Shown here in pieces: positions 1-7,222 of a stretch of 36,769 nt of DNA. The notes under the pieces are model-generated. The model searched no databases. It saw nothing but the letters and a program-made list of their open reading frames with translations, and was not told the origin of the DNA. This DNA is from Prolixibacteraceae bacterium (GTDB lineage Bacteria; Bacteroidota; Bacteroidia; Bacteroidales; Prolixibacteraceae). The stretch's first letter is position 1. Every line of letters starts with the position of its first letter. The position numbers and the translations under genes were made by a program. The stretch spans positions 1 to 36,769 of the forward strand of contig DPCJ01000158.1 of assembly GCA_003516705.1 (NCBI GenBank). Direction: 5' to 3'.

Positions 1-1263
1 AGTTGAAAGGTGCCATTTCCCGTTGTAAAACTGGTAATTAACACTGTAATCGGTGTCGGCAAGTTTTGCTTTTACACCTTTGGGTTTCTTTTTAATCATT
101 ACACTTTCAGCGTTTTTTAACCCTGTTTTGCTAAAATGAAAATTAATGTGAATGATAGCAAACGATTCGCTGTGAACGTACATCTCACCAATGAAACTCA
201 TTTCGGTATTTTCGGCAGTTGGTTTAAACTCAAGTACAAATACCGGATTTCCGTTATACCAAATTGTTTTACTCACCTGATAGTTGTAAAAGTGTTGGTA
301 TTCAGGATCGATAAACGATTCGAGCGTTTTTACCACATCGAGCCGGGTAATGGTAAACGGGCCTCCCTGCAGTTTGAAATTTATCCATTGAAAAGGTTTA
401 ACATCAGGGCTCCGGCGTCCTTTTACAATTTTTACATCATCATTGCGGGTTTCGATTTGGTATGGTGCTTTCAGAATTTCAACCACAGCCTCAGAAACAT
501 TGATATAATTATCGTCCTGCCGGATTGTTTCGCGATAAAAACCTGTCATCTGCATGGCATCGTTGCTATAATTTACCGACAGATTTTCGCGGATGTTATT
601 TAAAAGTTTTTCGGGTGTTGTCGCAACTACTTTTACTTCTTTCAGTCTGATTGGTACGGGGTTCATCACAATTAAATCATCGTCCAGAATTTTCCAGGCC
701 GGAATGTAAAGCTGACCGTAACCCATGCACGAAATAACGATGGTATCGCGAATCAGATCGGGGTGTATTTTGAGCAAAAAATTGCCGTCGAAATTTGATA
801 TGGTACCAATAGGCTTGTTGATTACCGAAACCGATGCATATTTAATCGGGTCTTCTTTCCGGCCATCGATAATTTTCCCTGAAAGAAAAAAATACTTCAC
901 CTCAATTGAATCGGCCGGGATTTCAACAGGTAGTTTTGTTTCGTTGTTTTTTGTGATGATAACCTGATTTTCGAGTTCCAGTAATTTAAACTCATCGGGA
1001 TTAAATAATTGATTTAAAATTGTATATAACGATTTATCCTCGGCTTCTATACTGTATTTCAGGCTTGTATTGAGTACCGAAGCATCGTACGAAAAATATA
1101 CGCCGGCCTGCCAGCTGATTTGGTCAAGAATTGTGTTCAGTGGCTGGTTTTTAAGGTTAACTGAAATACGGTTTTCAAGAACAGAGCCATTCTGTTGCTG
1201 TGCTTTTGTTAAAGCTGGCAGCAGCAGAATGGCTAAAAAAAGTATGGTTAACCGGCGCACCAT
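1..1263 (-). CDS. STN plus carboxypeptidase-regulatory-like domain protein (3' end outside window)
   Basis: An open frame of 421 codons runs without a stop from an ATG at 1263 to the window edge, so the C-terminus is missing. It begins with a signal peptide (MVRRLTILFLAILLLPALTKAQ). Residues about 33-103 resemble an STN domain (secretin/TonB N-terminus), and about 127-200 a CarboxypepD_reg-like beta-sandwich (FFLSGKIIDG, then YASVSVINKPIGTISNFDGNF). The rest looks like the periplasmic or outer-membrane-associated tail seen in many Bacteroidota surface proteins; no plug domain or TonB box is visible in the part present. Its ATG shares one base with the stop of the upstream gene (TAATG), so the two are probably translationally coupled. 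It is the last visible gene of the sigma/FecR operon. Inference: a surface or periplasmic partner of the FecR signalling system. It could be the start of a longer outer-membrane protein. Confidence 0.8.
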   Translation of the reverse strand, partial: MVRRLTILFLAILLLPALTKAQQQNGSVLENRISVNLKNQPLNTILDQISWQAGVYFSYDASVLNTSLKYSIEAEDKSLYTILNQLFNPDEFKLLELENQVIITKNNETKLPVEIPADSIEVKYFFLSGKIIDGRKEDPIKYASVSVINKPIGTISNFDGNFLLKIHPDLIRDTIVISCMGYGQLYIPAWKILDDDLIVMNPVPIRLKEVKVVATTPEKLLNNIRENLSVNYSNDAMQMTGFYRETIRQDDNYINVSEAVVEILKAPYQIETRNDDVKIVKGRRSPDVKPFQWINFKLQGGPFTITRLDVVKTLESFIDPEYQHFYNYQVSKTIWYNGNPVFVLEFKPTAENTEMSFIGEMYVHSESFAIIHINFHFSKTGLKNAESVMIKKKPKGVKAKLADTDYSVNYQFYNGKWHLST

Positions 1264-2831
1264 TAAAACAGCTTTTTCAATTCGAATGCTGTTTCAAATT
1301 CCTGACCATCACGTAAATACTTCACTTTTATTTTTTTGTTTTCCTTGCTTTGAAGCAGCAGATTAATGTCGTTTAACTCCATCGATTTGTGGTTGTTGTT
1401 GTTAATCGAAATAATCTGGTCGTTTTCCTGAAGTCCGGCCAAAAATGCGGGCGAGTTTTCCCTGATGTTTGTAACTGTAAAAATGGGTAGTCCGGGCATC
1501 GGATTTACGATTTCCATACCGCTCATGTTATAGTTGAAATCATCCTTCACTTTGTGGGTTGGGCGTAAAGTAAGCCTGCTGTTGCGGTAGTCGATAGTAA
1601 CATAAAACCTGCGCAGAATTTCGGCACCGATGGTTCCGTTGCGGTCGCCCGAAGAAATCAGCTGGTCAACCATTTCTGAGTTTGGGAAAGCTACTATCGG
1701 TTGTGGCAGCACCAGCGGGCCAACCCAAATGGCGTCGATGCGACCTTTGATTCCGTATAAATCGCCACCCAAACCACGTCCGATAAACGTTTCGATATGA
1801 TTTTTAGGATAGTTAATGCGTTCATCCGATTTTTCAGAAAGCCAGATTGCATCGCTTGCTCCTGTATCTACAAGCAACTTTACCGGTATTTTAGTAGAAT
1901 CTTCAGTCTGAATTGAAGTATTCACAAACGGTTTATTGCCATCGAATAACAAAGGCATTACGATGTCTTTATTACGGTCGCGGTATTTGTAATATTCTGG
2001 TTTATTGAGTGTTATTTTTTCGTTGATGTAATCAATTTCAACTACATAATCTTTGAAAAGATTAAACCCGATGAGTCCGTGAACAGGAATTCCGAGGATA
2101 TGCGAAATCTGAAAATTTTCATCGATTATCATCTGAACTTCCTGGTTACTGGCAGTTAAACCATTAATTTTCATCGTATTGTTAGCCGAACGGTACGCAA
2201 TGAGTTCGATACCTTCGCCTAAACCCCTGACCGGGATGGGCATCAGGTAATTTAAATCGAGCTTGTTAATAAACGGAAGTTCTGTAATTATTGGGTATCT
2301 GACTCCTGTGTCGAGAATAAAATTCAGCGTATCGCTGTCGTTAATTGTTACCGGAATAATTATCAGGTTACTCGACGATTTGAATGGAATTGTAATCGAC
2401 TTTTTCTTCTGATTATCAAACAGAAAACCTCGGTTGCTGGCAAGATACTGGCTGGCATCCTGTGCATAATCCATACTTTTATCAAGCGGAACATAATCGC
2501 GAACAACTAAAATGTTGTCTTCAATTTCGAATAGCAGGTAGTAATCCTTCATCAGCTTGTCGAGCACAAATTTTACAGGCTTGTTCGAAATATTCATGCT
2601 GATTTTTTTATCAGAAAGCATTTCTGAATTGTACTTGTAATCAAGATTCAGGTAGCCACAAATTTTTTTAATTACATCGGTTACCGATTCATTCTCAACA
2701 GAAATACTGATATTTTGGTCGAGTGCCTCAGTTTTTTTCTCCTGTGCACTATTTAACTTCGGAATAATAATCAGCAACAGAAAAAATGCTGAAAAAAGGA
2801 TTGATTTGATATTTAAGAAACTTGTTTTCAT
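1263..2831 (-). CDS. STN - double retropepsin-like aspartyl protease - PDZ protein
   Basis: A secreted protein of 522 residues with a signal peptide (MKTSFLNIKSILFSAFFLLL). Residues about 38-113 are an STN-type domain. Two retropepsin-like aspartyl protease domains follow. The first has LDTG (catalytic Asp about 174) and closes with GLIGFNLFKDYVVEIDY. The second has VDTGAS (Asp about 322) and closes with GTIGAEILRRFYVTIDY. Residues about 438-518 are a PDZ domain (AGLQENDQIISINN). Two DTG halves in one chain suggest a self-contained pseudo-dimer active site. I chose the ATG at 2831, 10 nt after the FecR stop, because the signal peptide starts there; ATGs at 2849 and 2882 would overlap fecR. 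Known: STN domains of transducing receptors contact FecR-type anti-sigma factors. Inference: this protein could be a proteolytic sensor in that circuit. Substrate unknown. Confidence 0.8.
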   Translation of the reverse strand: MKTSFLNIKSILFSAFFLLLIIIPKLNSAQEKKTEALDQNISISVENESVTDVIKKICGYLNLDYKYNSEMLSDKKISMNISNKPVKFVLDKLMKDYYLLFEIEDNILVVRDYVPLDKSMDYAQDASQYLASNRGFLFDNQKKKSITIPFKSSSNLIIIPVTINDSDTLNFILDTGVRYPIITELPFINKLDLNYLMPIPVRGLGEGIELIAYRSANNTMKINGLTASNQEVQMIIDENFQISHILGIPVHGLIGFNLFKDYVVEIDYINEKITLNKPEYYKYRDRNKDIVMPLLFDGNKPFVNTSIQTEDSTKIPVKLLVDTGASDAIWLSEKSDERINYPKNHIETFIGRGLGGDLYGIKGRIDAIWVGPLVLPQPIVAFPNSEMVDQLISSGDRNGTIGAEILRRFYVTIDYRNSRLTLRPTHKVKDDFNYNMSGMEIVNPMPGLPIFTVTNIRENSPAFLAGLQENDQIISINNNNHKSMELNDINLLLQSKENKKIKVKYLRDGQEFETAFELKKLF

Positions 2832-2841
2832 GGCTTTGTTT

Positions 2842-3894
2842 TTATTCATTTTTACTGCGGCCAGAGAAGGTAAACTGTTCATTTTCTTCCGAGAGGTCGA
2901 GGTTAAATGTGAGCCGCACTACATTTAATACGAAATCAATCGGTTTGTTTTCGAAATGAGCAGTAAGTTTTAAGTCATTTAATTCGGGTTGGGTAACCTC
3001 AATATCAACGTGATAGGTCTTTTCAAGACAGTCGATAACATCGCGCAGCGGAATTTCGTTAAAAACAAAATCGTGGGTTTTCCAGGCAAGGTAATTCGGA
3101 TTTGTATTTTCCATTTTTGCGGGCAAACTGCCGTTGTTGGCAACAATTCCTTTTTCGCCCGGAACAAGCAAAATCGGAGTGTTATTGTTTACAGCGCTGC
3201 CAGTTTTACCCGATACCTGAACTTTTCCGGTGGCAACAACCACCTCAACAGTTTCGTTTTCGGGATAGGCTTTTACATTAAACGATGTTCCCAGCACTTT
3301 TACCTGTGCGTTTCCGGCGTTAATTATAAATGGCTTTGAGGCGTCGGGTTTTACATCGAAAAATGCTTCACCATAAATGGTTACTTCGCGGGTGTTGCCT
3401 TTAAAATTGCGCGGAAACACCAGTTTCGAGTTGCTGTTAAGCGCCACAACTGATCCGTCGGGCAAAGTGTATTCGCTGATTACCTGTTTTTCAGCCGAAA
3501 TTATTTCGCTGTAAACTTCGGTAACCTTGTTTCTGAAACCAAAATAATAACCAGCCGAACCCAATAAAACTGCAAATACCACAATGGCTGCAACTTTGTA
3601 AAAGTGTGAAATTACCTCCTTTCTTACGTTGTTTTTTTGTACTACCCTGAGCTGTGGCTCGTGCATTTTCGACTGCACTTTTTGCCACGCCGCAACCGAA
3701 TTAAAATCGTCAGCTTTGTAAAAAGCATCAACAGAGTCGAGCATTTTCCGGCTTTGCTCCAGTTCTTCCCGGTTTTCTTCCGATAGGTCGATCCAGGCTT
3801 CCACTTCCGATTTTTCAACGGGATTCACCTCGTTATTGAGGTATTTGGCCAATAACTCCCGATTAAAAAATGCTATGTTCTTTTTGTTTTTCAT
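2842..3894 (-). CDS. FecR-family anti-sigma factor
   Basis: A 350-residue single-pass inner-membrane regulator. Residues 1-98 are cytoplasmic and hold the sigma-binding region. A membrane helix lies at about 99-119 (FYKVAAIVVFAVLLGSAGYYF). The periplasmic part has the FecR domain at about 135-235 (LPDGSVVALNSNSKLVFP, then GEAFFDV, then VLGTSFNVKAY) and a C-terminal DUF4974-like domain at about 280-345 (IPLRDVIDCLEKTYHVDI). In this family the periplasmic part receives a signal from an outer-membrane receptor's STN domain and controls release of the ECF sigma factor. It lies 54 nt after the sigma gene and directly before the STN-protease gene. Length and domain order are normal for Bacteroidota FecR proteins. 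Here the usual partner, a SusC-like receptor, is replaced by STN proteins without an obvious barrel. Confidence 0.92.
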   Translation of the reverse strand: MKNKKNIAFFNRELLAKYLNNEVNPVEKSEVEAWIDLSEENREELEQSRKMLDSVDAFYKADDFNSVAAWQKVQSKMHEPQLRVVQKNNVRKEVISHFYKVAAIVVFAVLLGSAGYYFGFRNKVTEVYSEIISAEKQVISEYTLPDGSVVALNSNSKLVFPRNFKGNTREVTIYGEAFFDVKPDASKPFIINAGNAQVKVLGTSFNVKAYPENETVEVVVATGKVQVSGKTGSAVNNNTPILLVPGEKGIVANNGSLPAKMENTNPNYLAWKTHDFVFNEIPLRDVIDCLEKTYHVDIEVTQPELNDLKLTAHFENKPIDFVLNVVRLTFNLDLSEENEQFTFSGRSKNE

Positions 3895-3948
3895 GTTGAT
3901 TAAATGACAATGCTGATTTGTTTTACCCTGAAAACAGGTTGTAAATAT

Positions 3949-4512
3949 TTATAATAAAAAAGTAAAAAAGAATTTTGTATTTCGTAATTGTTCGCGTAAC
4001 GTTTTGAATGCGAGGCTCATTTGGGTTTCAACTGTTTTAACCGAAATCTGAAGTTTTTCGGCAATCTGGTGATATTTTAGTCCGTCGCGACGACTCAGCC
4101 TGAAAATTTCGCGTCTTTTCTCGGGAAGCGAATTAATGCTGATTTCAATTTTCTCAAAAATATCGGGTTCCGGGAAATCAAATTCTTCAGTTGTCTGGCT
4201 TTCTCCATCATCAGCAACCGTGCGGGCATATTTTAGTTTGATTTTATTGTGTTGTATATAATTGACACAATGATTTTTAACTGATCTGAAAAGGTAGTTG
4301 TTTAGCGAAGTTTCAACCGAAAGTTGTTCACGTTTCTCCCAAAGTTTTACAAAGAATTCCTGAACTAGTTCTTCAGCTGCATCTTTGTCGTTAATTATTT
4401 TTGTTGCATAAGCACACAACAAGCCATAATATTTATGAAACAGCGATTCAAAAGCTTTTTCGTCGCCTTTTTTTATCCAACCAAAAATTTCCCTTTCATC
4501 AGTCAGGTTCAT
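3949..4512 (-). CDS. ECF sigma factor (sigma-70 family, Bacteroidota FecI-like)
   Basis: A 187-residue extracytoplasmic-function sigma factor. Region 2 spans about residues 22-88 (YYGLLCAYATKIINDKDAAEE, then FVKLWEKREQL, then NYLFRSVKNHCVNYI). Region 4 spans about 125-175 (LPEKRREIFRLSRRDGLKYHQIAEKL helix-turn-helix, then KTVETQMSLAFKTLR). It directs RNA polymerase to target promoters when freed from the FecR anti-sigma factor encoded next. It is the first gene of a four-gene minus-strand operon. The upstream 4513-4565 region is AT-rich and has only a weak promoter match (TACTTTAG), so I do not annotate a promoter there. The hydrophobic end (FFFTFLL) is slightly unusual but in frame. Targets cannot be read from this window. 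Confidence 0.93.
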   Translation of the reverse strand: MNLTDEREIFGWIKKGDEKAFESLFHKYYGLLCAYATKIINDKDAAEELVQEFFVKLWEKREQLSVETSLNNYLFRSVKNHCVNYIQHNKIKLKYARTVADDGESQTTEEFDFPEPDIFEKIEISINSLPEKRREIFRLSRRDGLKYHQIAEKLQISVKTVETQMSLAFKTLREQLRNTKFFFTFLL

Positions 4513-4565
4513 ACTGTTTATGTTGAATTGGTCAGACTAAAGTAGAAAAAATAGTTTATCAAAGC

Positions 4566-4683
4566 GTTTTGGTATTTCGGGTTTAATTTTTAGTTAGTTG
4601 AGCAATTGAGAAAGGTCAGGCGCTGGACCTGTCTGCCGCCAGGCAGGTTCAAAATCCAGTTCTGGCAACAGCGAGCGGGTTCG
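4566..4683 (+). pseudogene. Decayed tRNA-Leu copy with its promoter
   Basis: A degenerate duplicate of the tRNA-Leu unit 420 bp downstream. Bases 4566-4595 match 4985-5014 with one mismatch, which is the -33 and spacer part of the tRNA promoter. The -7 box has decayed to TAGTTAGT. Bases 4621-4627 and 4648-4683 match 5061-5067 and 5068-5103 (the 36-base part with two mismatches), covering the anticodon stem-loop, variable arm and start of the T arm. The acceptor and D arms and the 3' end are gone, and a 20-bp palindrome interrupts the anticodon stem-loop. It cannot make a tRNA. It forms the left border of the GIY-YIG gene. Confidence 0.85.
4627..4648. repeat. REP-like palindrome inserted in the tRNA-Leu remnant
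   Basis: A 22-bp near-perfect palindrome (ACCTG-TCTGCCGCCAGG-CAGGT) able to form a stem of nine pairs with one G-T pair and a four-base loop. It sits exactly between the 5' strand of the anticodon stem (CTGGA) and the loop (TTCAAAA), so its limits are fixed by comparison with the intact tRNA. A close relative lies at 11439-11460. It resembles short REP-like intergenic palindromes; no transposase is nearby. Confidence 0.7.
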
Positions 4684-4725
4684 TAACAAAAATCAATAAC
4701 TTTAGCAGAAAATTATTCATGTAAT

Positions 4726-4980
4726 ATGTTTACAGTTTATGCTATATCAAGCGAAATGAAAAATTATATTTATGTGGGTATGACAAGTAATATTGAACAA
4801 CGTATTCATGCACACAACAGTGGATATGAAAGAACAACAAAACCCTATCGTCCTTTTATCTTGCTTTTTAGCAAAGAATATTCTTCGCGAATAGAAGCCA
4901 GAATGTGGGAGAAATATTACAAATCAACCACGGGTAAAACAGAGCTAAGAAAGATTCAGGGACAAAAAAATAGTTACTGA
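4726..4980 (+). CDS. GIY-YIG nuclease domain protein
   Basis: A small 84-residue single-domain protein of the GIY-YIG superfamily. The two signature strands appear as VYA (residues 4-6) and YVG (16-18). Arg26, a His at 28 or 30 and Glu57 (in IEARMWEKYYKS) are at the positions expected for catalysis and metal binding. The family makes single metal-dependent DNA cuts; members include homing endonucleases and UvrC's N-terminal nuclease. No DNA-binding domain is attached, as is normal for the small stand-alone Bacteroidota members. The gene lies between a decayed promoter/tRNA-Leu copy and an intact one, with only 4 nt from its stop to the repeated promoter block. This suggests a tRNA-linked mobile or formerly mobile unit. 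Activity is unknown. Confidence 0.88.
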   Translation: MFTVYAISSEMKNYIYVGMTSNIEQRIHAHNSGYERTTKPYRPFILLFSKEYSSRIEARMWEKYYKSTTGKTELRKIQGQKNSY

Positions 4981-4986
4981 AACAGT

Positions 4987-5017
4987 TTTGGTAATTCGGG
5001 TTTAATTTTTAGTTTTG
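4987..5017 (+). promoter_or_regulatory. Promoter of tRNA-Leu
   Basis: TTTG at 4987-4990, a 19-nt spacer, and TAGTTTTG at 5010-5017 fit the Bacteroidota housekeeping consensus (TTTG / TAnnTTTG) exactly. The tRNA starts 18 nt after the -7 box. The same block is repeated at 4568-4598 with a damaged -7 box. Confidence 0.75.
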
Positions 5018-5035
5018 CGAACCAATTTGCAAAAA

Positions 5036-5119
5036 GCCCAGGTGGCGGAATTGGTAGACGCGCTGGATTCAAAATCCAGTTCTGGCAACAGAGTGCGGGT
5101 TCGATTCCCGCCCCGGGTA
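5036..5119 (+). tRNA. tRNA-Leu (anticodon CAA)
   Basis: A cloverleaf can be drawn by hand. Acceptor 5036-5042 pairs with 5112-5118, and the D arm has its stem at 5045-5047/5059-5061. The anticodon stem is CTGGA/TCCAG with loop TTCAAAA, anticodon CAA at 5070-5072. A long variable arm (TCTG-GCAA-CAGA) marks a class II tRNA, and the T arm is GCGGG/CCCGC with loop TTCGATT. The discriminator is A5119 and CCA is not encoded. One oddity is an A5040-C5114 mismatch in the acceptor stem, where an A-T pair would be expected. It reads UUG codons. Confidence 0.93.
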
Positions 5120-5121
5120 CT

Positions 5122-5159
5122 AAAAAGGTTTGAAAATCAACAGATTTTCAAACCTTTTT
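5122..5159. terminator. Bidirectional terminator between tRNA-Leu and GH26
   Basis: A perfect 17-bp inverted repeat with an AACA loop: arm 5122-5138, loop 5139-5142, arm 5143-5159. It begins with five A and ends with T, so it can stop transcription of the tRNA (plus) and of the GH26 gene (minus), whose stop codon is at its edge. Confidence 0.88.
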
Positions 5160-6257
5160 TTATTCATACAACTTTTCTGTTGTAACCTCATTCTGAAATA
5201 GTGTTCTTTTATCGTTATAAAATCTGATAAAATCCTTCGAGTCGGGGCTCCCCCTGTACGGTGCAAAAGCGCCGTGTCCAGCGGGTTGCCAGGGATTTCG
5301 CCATACAAGAAAATATGAAATATCGAATGGCCTGATGGTTTCCAGAACCATTGTCCACCACGTGGTGTTGGTGGCAATCGGTCCGCCCGATTCGCTTATA
5401 GTGGCGATTTTCTTCTTTTCCTTTGCCAGCTTCGAAACAGTGGCAGCACAACTTTTCAGCATTTCTGGATAATCAGGTCCGCGGTCGTACAAATCGAAAC
5501 CAAGAATATCGATAATATCATCGCCGGGGTAGCGTTCAAGATATTCTTCTTCAGTTTTAAAACGGTCAGTCGAATAAGTATAAATCAGATGGTGAATGTG
5601 CTTTTCATTTTGTAAATACGAAACGGTAAATTTCCAAAGCGATTTGTATTCGTCAATAGTACACAAATTTTTACCCCACCAGAACCAACTTCCGGTGTGT
5701 TCGTGAAATGGCCTGAAAAGGATGGGAATGTAAGTTCCGTCATCAGTTTTTAGTGTCAGAAAAAAGGCAGCAAGTTTATCGAGATAATCTTTAAAAAGTT
5801 CGTGTTTTGTTCCGCCAGGTAAAATCGATTTTACCACATCTTTCGACGAAACATCCCAAGAAGAACCGCCGGTTAACGGGTTGCGCAGGTGCCAGCTGAT
5901 TGTGTTTACTCCGCCACGCGCATAAACAGTTTTTATCCAACCCCGAATCTTGTCGAAATGTACCGAATCGAGACTGTAAGCATCGCCCAGTTCAATGTGC
6001 CCAAGCTCCCAGCCATATACCGCCGGGTAATCGCCGCAAACATCTTTCACATCCGAGCGACCTTCTTCATAAACCCAGCCTTCGCCATAAGCCAGGTCAT
6101 CCTGATGCCCAAACATAACACCTACATCTTTCAGTTTTGCCAGATTTTGATACAGTTTTTGGGTTTCAGCAGTGGCTTTTGGGTCGGTGGGCATTTTGAG
6201 TTTGGGTTGAGCCATCGTAAAAAGCGGAATAAAAAGTAAAATAAACAGATTTTTCAT
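5160..6257 (-). CDS. GH26 beta-mannanase (mannan endo-1,4-beta-mannosidase)
   Basis: A 365-residue secreted glycoside hydrolase with a signal peptide (MKNLFILLFIPLFTMAQ). The GH26 fold spans nearly all of the mature protein. The acid/base is Glu186 in LFRPFHEHTGSWFWWG and the nucleophile is Glu289 in ATISESGG. Aromatic residues after Glu186 and the YGWELGHIELGD segment are typical of the family. It should cut internal beta-1,4-mannosidic bonds in mannan, glucomannan or galactomannan, in the periplasm or outside the cell. It is transcribed alone, with a terminator at its 3' end; a -7-like box (TAACTTTG, 6316-6323 on the minus strand) lies about 55 nt before the start, without a clear -33. Other GH26 activities (lichenase, xylanase) are possible but less likely. 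Confidence 0.92.
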   Translation of the reverse strand: MKNLFILLFIPLFTMAQPKLKMPTDPKATAETQKLYQNLAKLKDVGVMFGHQDDLAYGEGWVYEEGRSDVKDVCGDYPAVYGWELGHIELGDAYSLDSVHFDKIRGWIKTVYARGGVNTISWHLRNPLTGGSSWDVSSKDVVKSILPGGTKHELFKDYLDKLAAFFLTLKTDDGTYIPILFRPFHEHTGSWFWWGKNLCTIDEYKSLWKFTVSYLQNEKHIHHLIYTYSTDRFKTEEEYLERYPGDDIIDILGFDLYDRGPDYPEMLKSCAATVSKLAKEKKKIATISESGGPIATNTTWWTMVLETIRPFDISYFLVWRNPWQPAGHGAFAPYRGSPDSKDFIRFYNDKRTLFQNEVTTEKLYE

Positions 6258-6438
6258 ATCGGTTTTTGTCAGATAAAGTTGAATGTTAATCCAAATCGAA
6301 ACATTTTTAAGTTTTCAAAGTTAAACTTAAATCAGATTTGAAAAAAAGGTAAAATTAAATAAAGACTATTTTGACTTATTTATTTAATTTGCCCACAATT
6401 AAAGTATTTGAACGATTAACAAACTAAAAAATTAAAAA

Positions 6439-7002
6439 ATGAAAAGCTACTATTTACTTACACTTGGAATGGTTTTCCTACTTTTTGCCTCATGCGACAA
6501 AATAAAAGAGGCAACAACGGTTGAAATTGAAACTGAACTTGAAGTTGAAATTCCTATTGCAACAACTGGTACTTCAAATGCTACCAAATCGGCTGATGCC
6601 GGAATCAATTCCTTCCAATATGGTGGTAATGCTACGTTTTCACTGGCTGATAACGAAGATTTAGCAGATTATGTGAATAATATTGATGAAATAATTGCCG
6701 ACGGAGTTGCCACAATACAGATTAACGGTGTGCCTGTTGAGGGTTCAATAAATACCTGTCTGATGAAATTTGGAATTGCCCCGACAGCCGGAACCACTGC
6801 TTTTAATCTTACAACTCCAGTTGTGGCAAATAATGGTATAATTTCGATTACAGATGTTGCCTGGGTTAACGGTTTGTTAAACACATTGAAGCAAAACATG
6901 AAGGCAGCATACAAATTTGATGTAAGCGGAGACGCAAGCTTTGATGTAAATCATGTGATTAAAATTAAAGTACCTGTACTTATTAAAGCCAACCCGCTTT
7001 AA
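6439..7002 (+). CDS. Hypothetical lipoprotein
   Basis: A 187-residue protein with a clear lipoprotein signal: a hydrophobic stretch followed by FLLFASC with Cys19 as the lipid site. I do not recognise the mature domain. It is rich in Thr, Ala, Val and Ile with alternating short strands (ATIQINGVPVEG; FDVNHVIKIKVPVLIKA), suggesting a beta-sandwich; Cys123 or so is its only other obvious cysteine. It stands alone between the divergent GH26 gene and lplA, with about 180 bp upstream. It is followed directly by a remarkable branched hairpin (7023-7108) that probably ends its transcript. It may be exposed at the surface or sit in the inner leaflet of the outer membrane. No function can be assigned. 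Confidence 0.8.
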   Translation: MKSYYLLTLGMVFLLFASCDKIKEATTVEIETELEVEIPIATTGTSNATKSADAGINSFQYGGNATFSLADNEDLADYVNNIDEIIADGVATIQINGVPVEGSINTCLMKFGIAPTAGTTAFNLTTPVVANNGIISITDVAWVNGLLNTLKQNMKAAYKFDVSGDASFDVNHVIKIKVPVLIKANPL

Positions 7003-7022
7003 AGAAGCAATTGTAATCCGTT

Positions 7023-7112
7023 AATCTGAAATCGTTTCAGCAGTAATTCACAATAGATATTTTATTATGAATTACGACCAGTTAATGGTCATGAAACGAT
7101 TTCAGATTTTTT
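7023..7112 (+). terminator. Branched (three-way junction) hairpin terminator
   Basis: A perfect 17-bp outer stem (7023-7039 with 7092-7108) runs into a T tract. It encloses two inner hairpins: 7043-7050/7068-7075 (8 bp) and 7076-7080/7086-7090 (5 bp). Only GCA (7040-7042) and A7091 are unpaired at the junction. It most likely terminates the lipoprotein transcript; the branched inside is unusual for a simple terminator. Confidence 0.7.
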
Positions 7113-7179
7113 TTGTTTTAATCCGGCATTTGCAGCTCCTCGTTTTTTAGGAAAGAATTTCGCAATTTGTAATTTACAA

Positions 7180-7210
7180 TTTGTAAATCGCAATTTGTAT
7201 CTTACATTTT
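7180..7210 (+). promoter_or_regulatory. Candidate lplA promoter in a CAATTTGTA repeat tract
   Basis: TTTG at 7180-7183, 19-nt spacer, TACATTTT at 7203-7210 (one mismatch to TAnnTTTG). It lies in a short tract where CAATTTGTA recurs three times (from about 7163 to 7200). The start codon is only 12 nt past the -7 box, implying a very short leader. Confidence 0.4.
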
Positions 7211-7222
7211 ACGAATCGAATA

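Noticed and set aside
136..967. Plus-strand open frames over the first kilobase
   Set aside because: They lie opposite a continuous minus-strand coding frame with signal peptide and recognised domains, and have no recognisable content.
4621..4683. A second functional tRNA-Leu or a tRNA with an intron
   Set aside because: The acceptor and D arms and the 3' end are missing, so no cloverleaf can form even if the palindrome were removed.
7150..7200. CAATTTGTA repeats before lplA as a CRISPR or operator array
   Set aside because: Only three short, unevenly spaced copies and no spacers; treated as a promoter-containing AT-rich tract.
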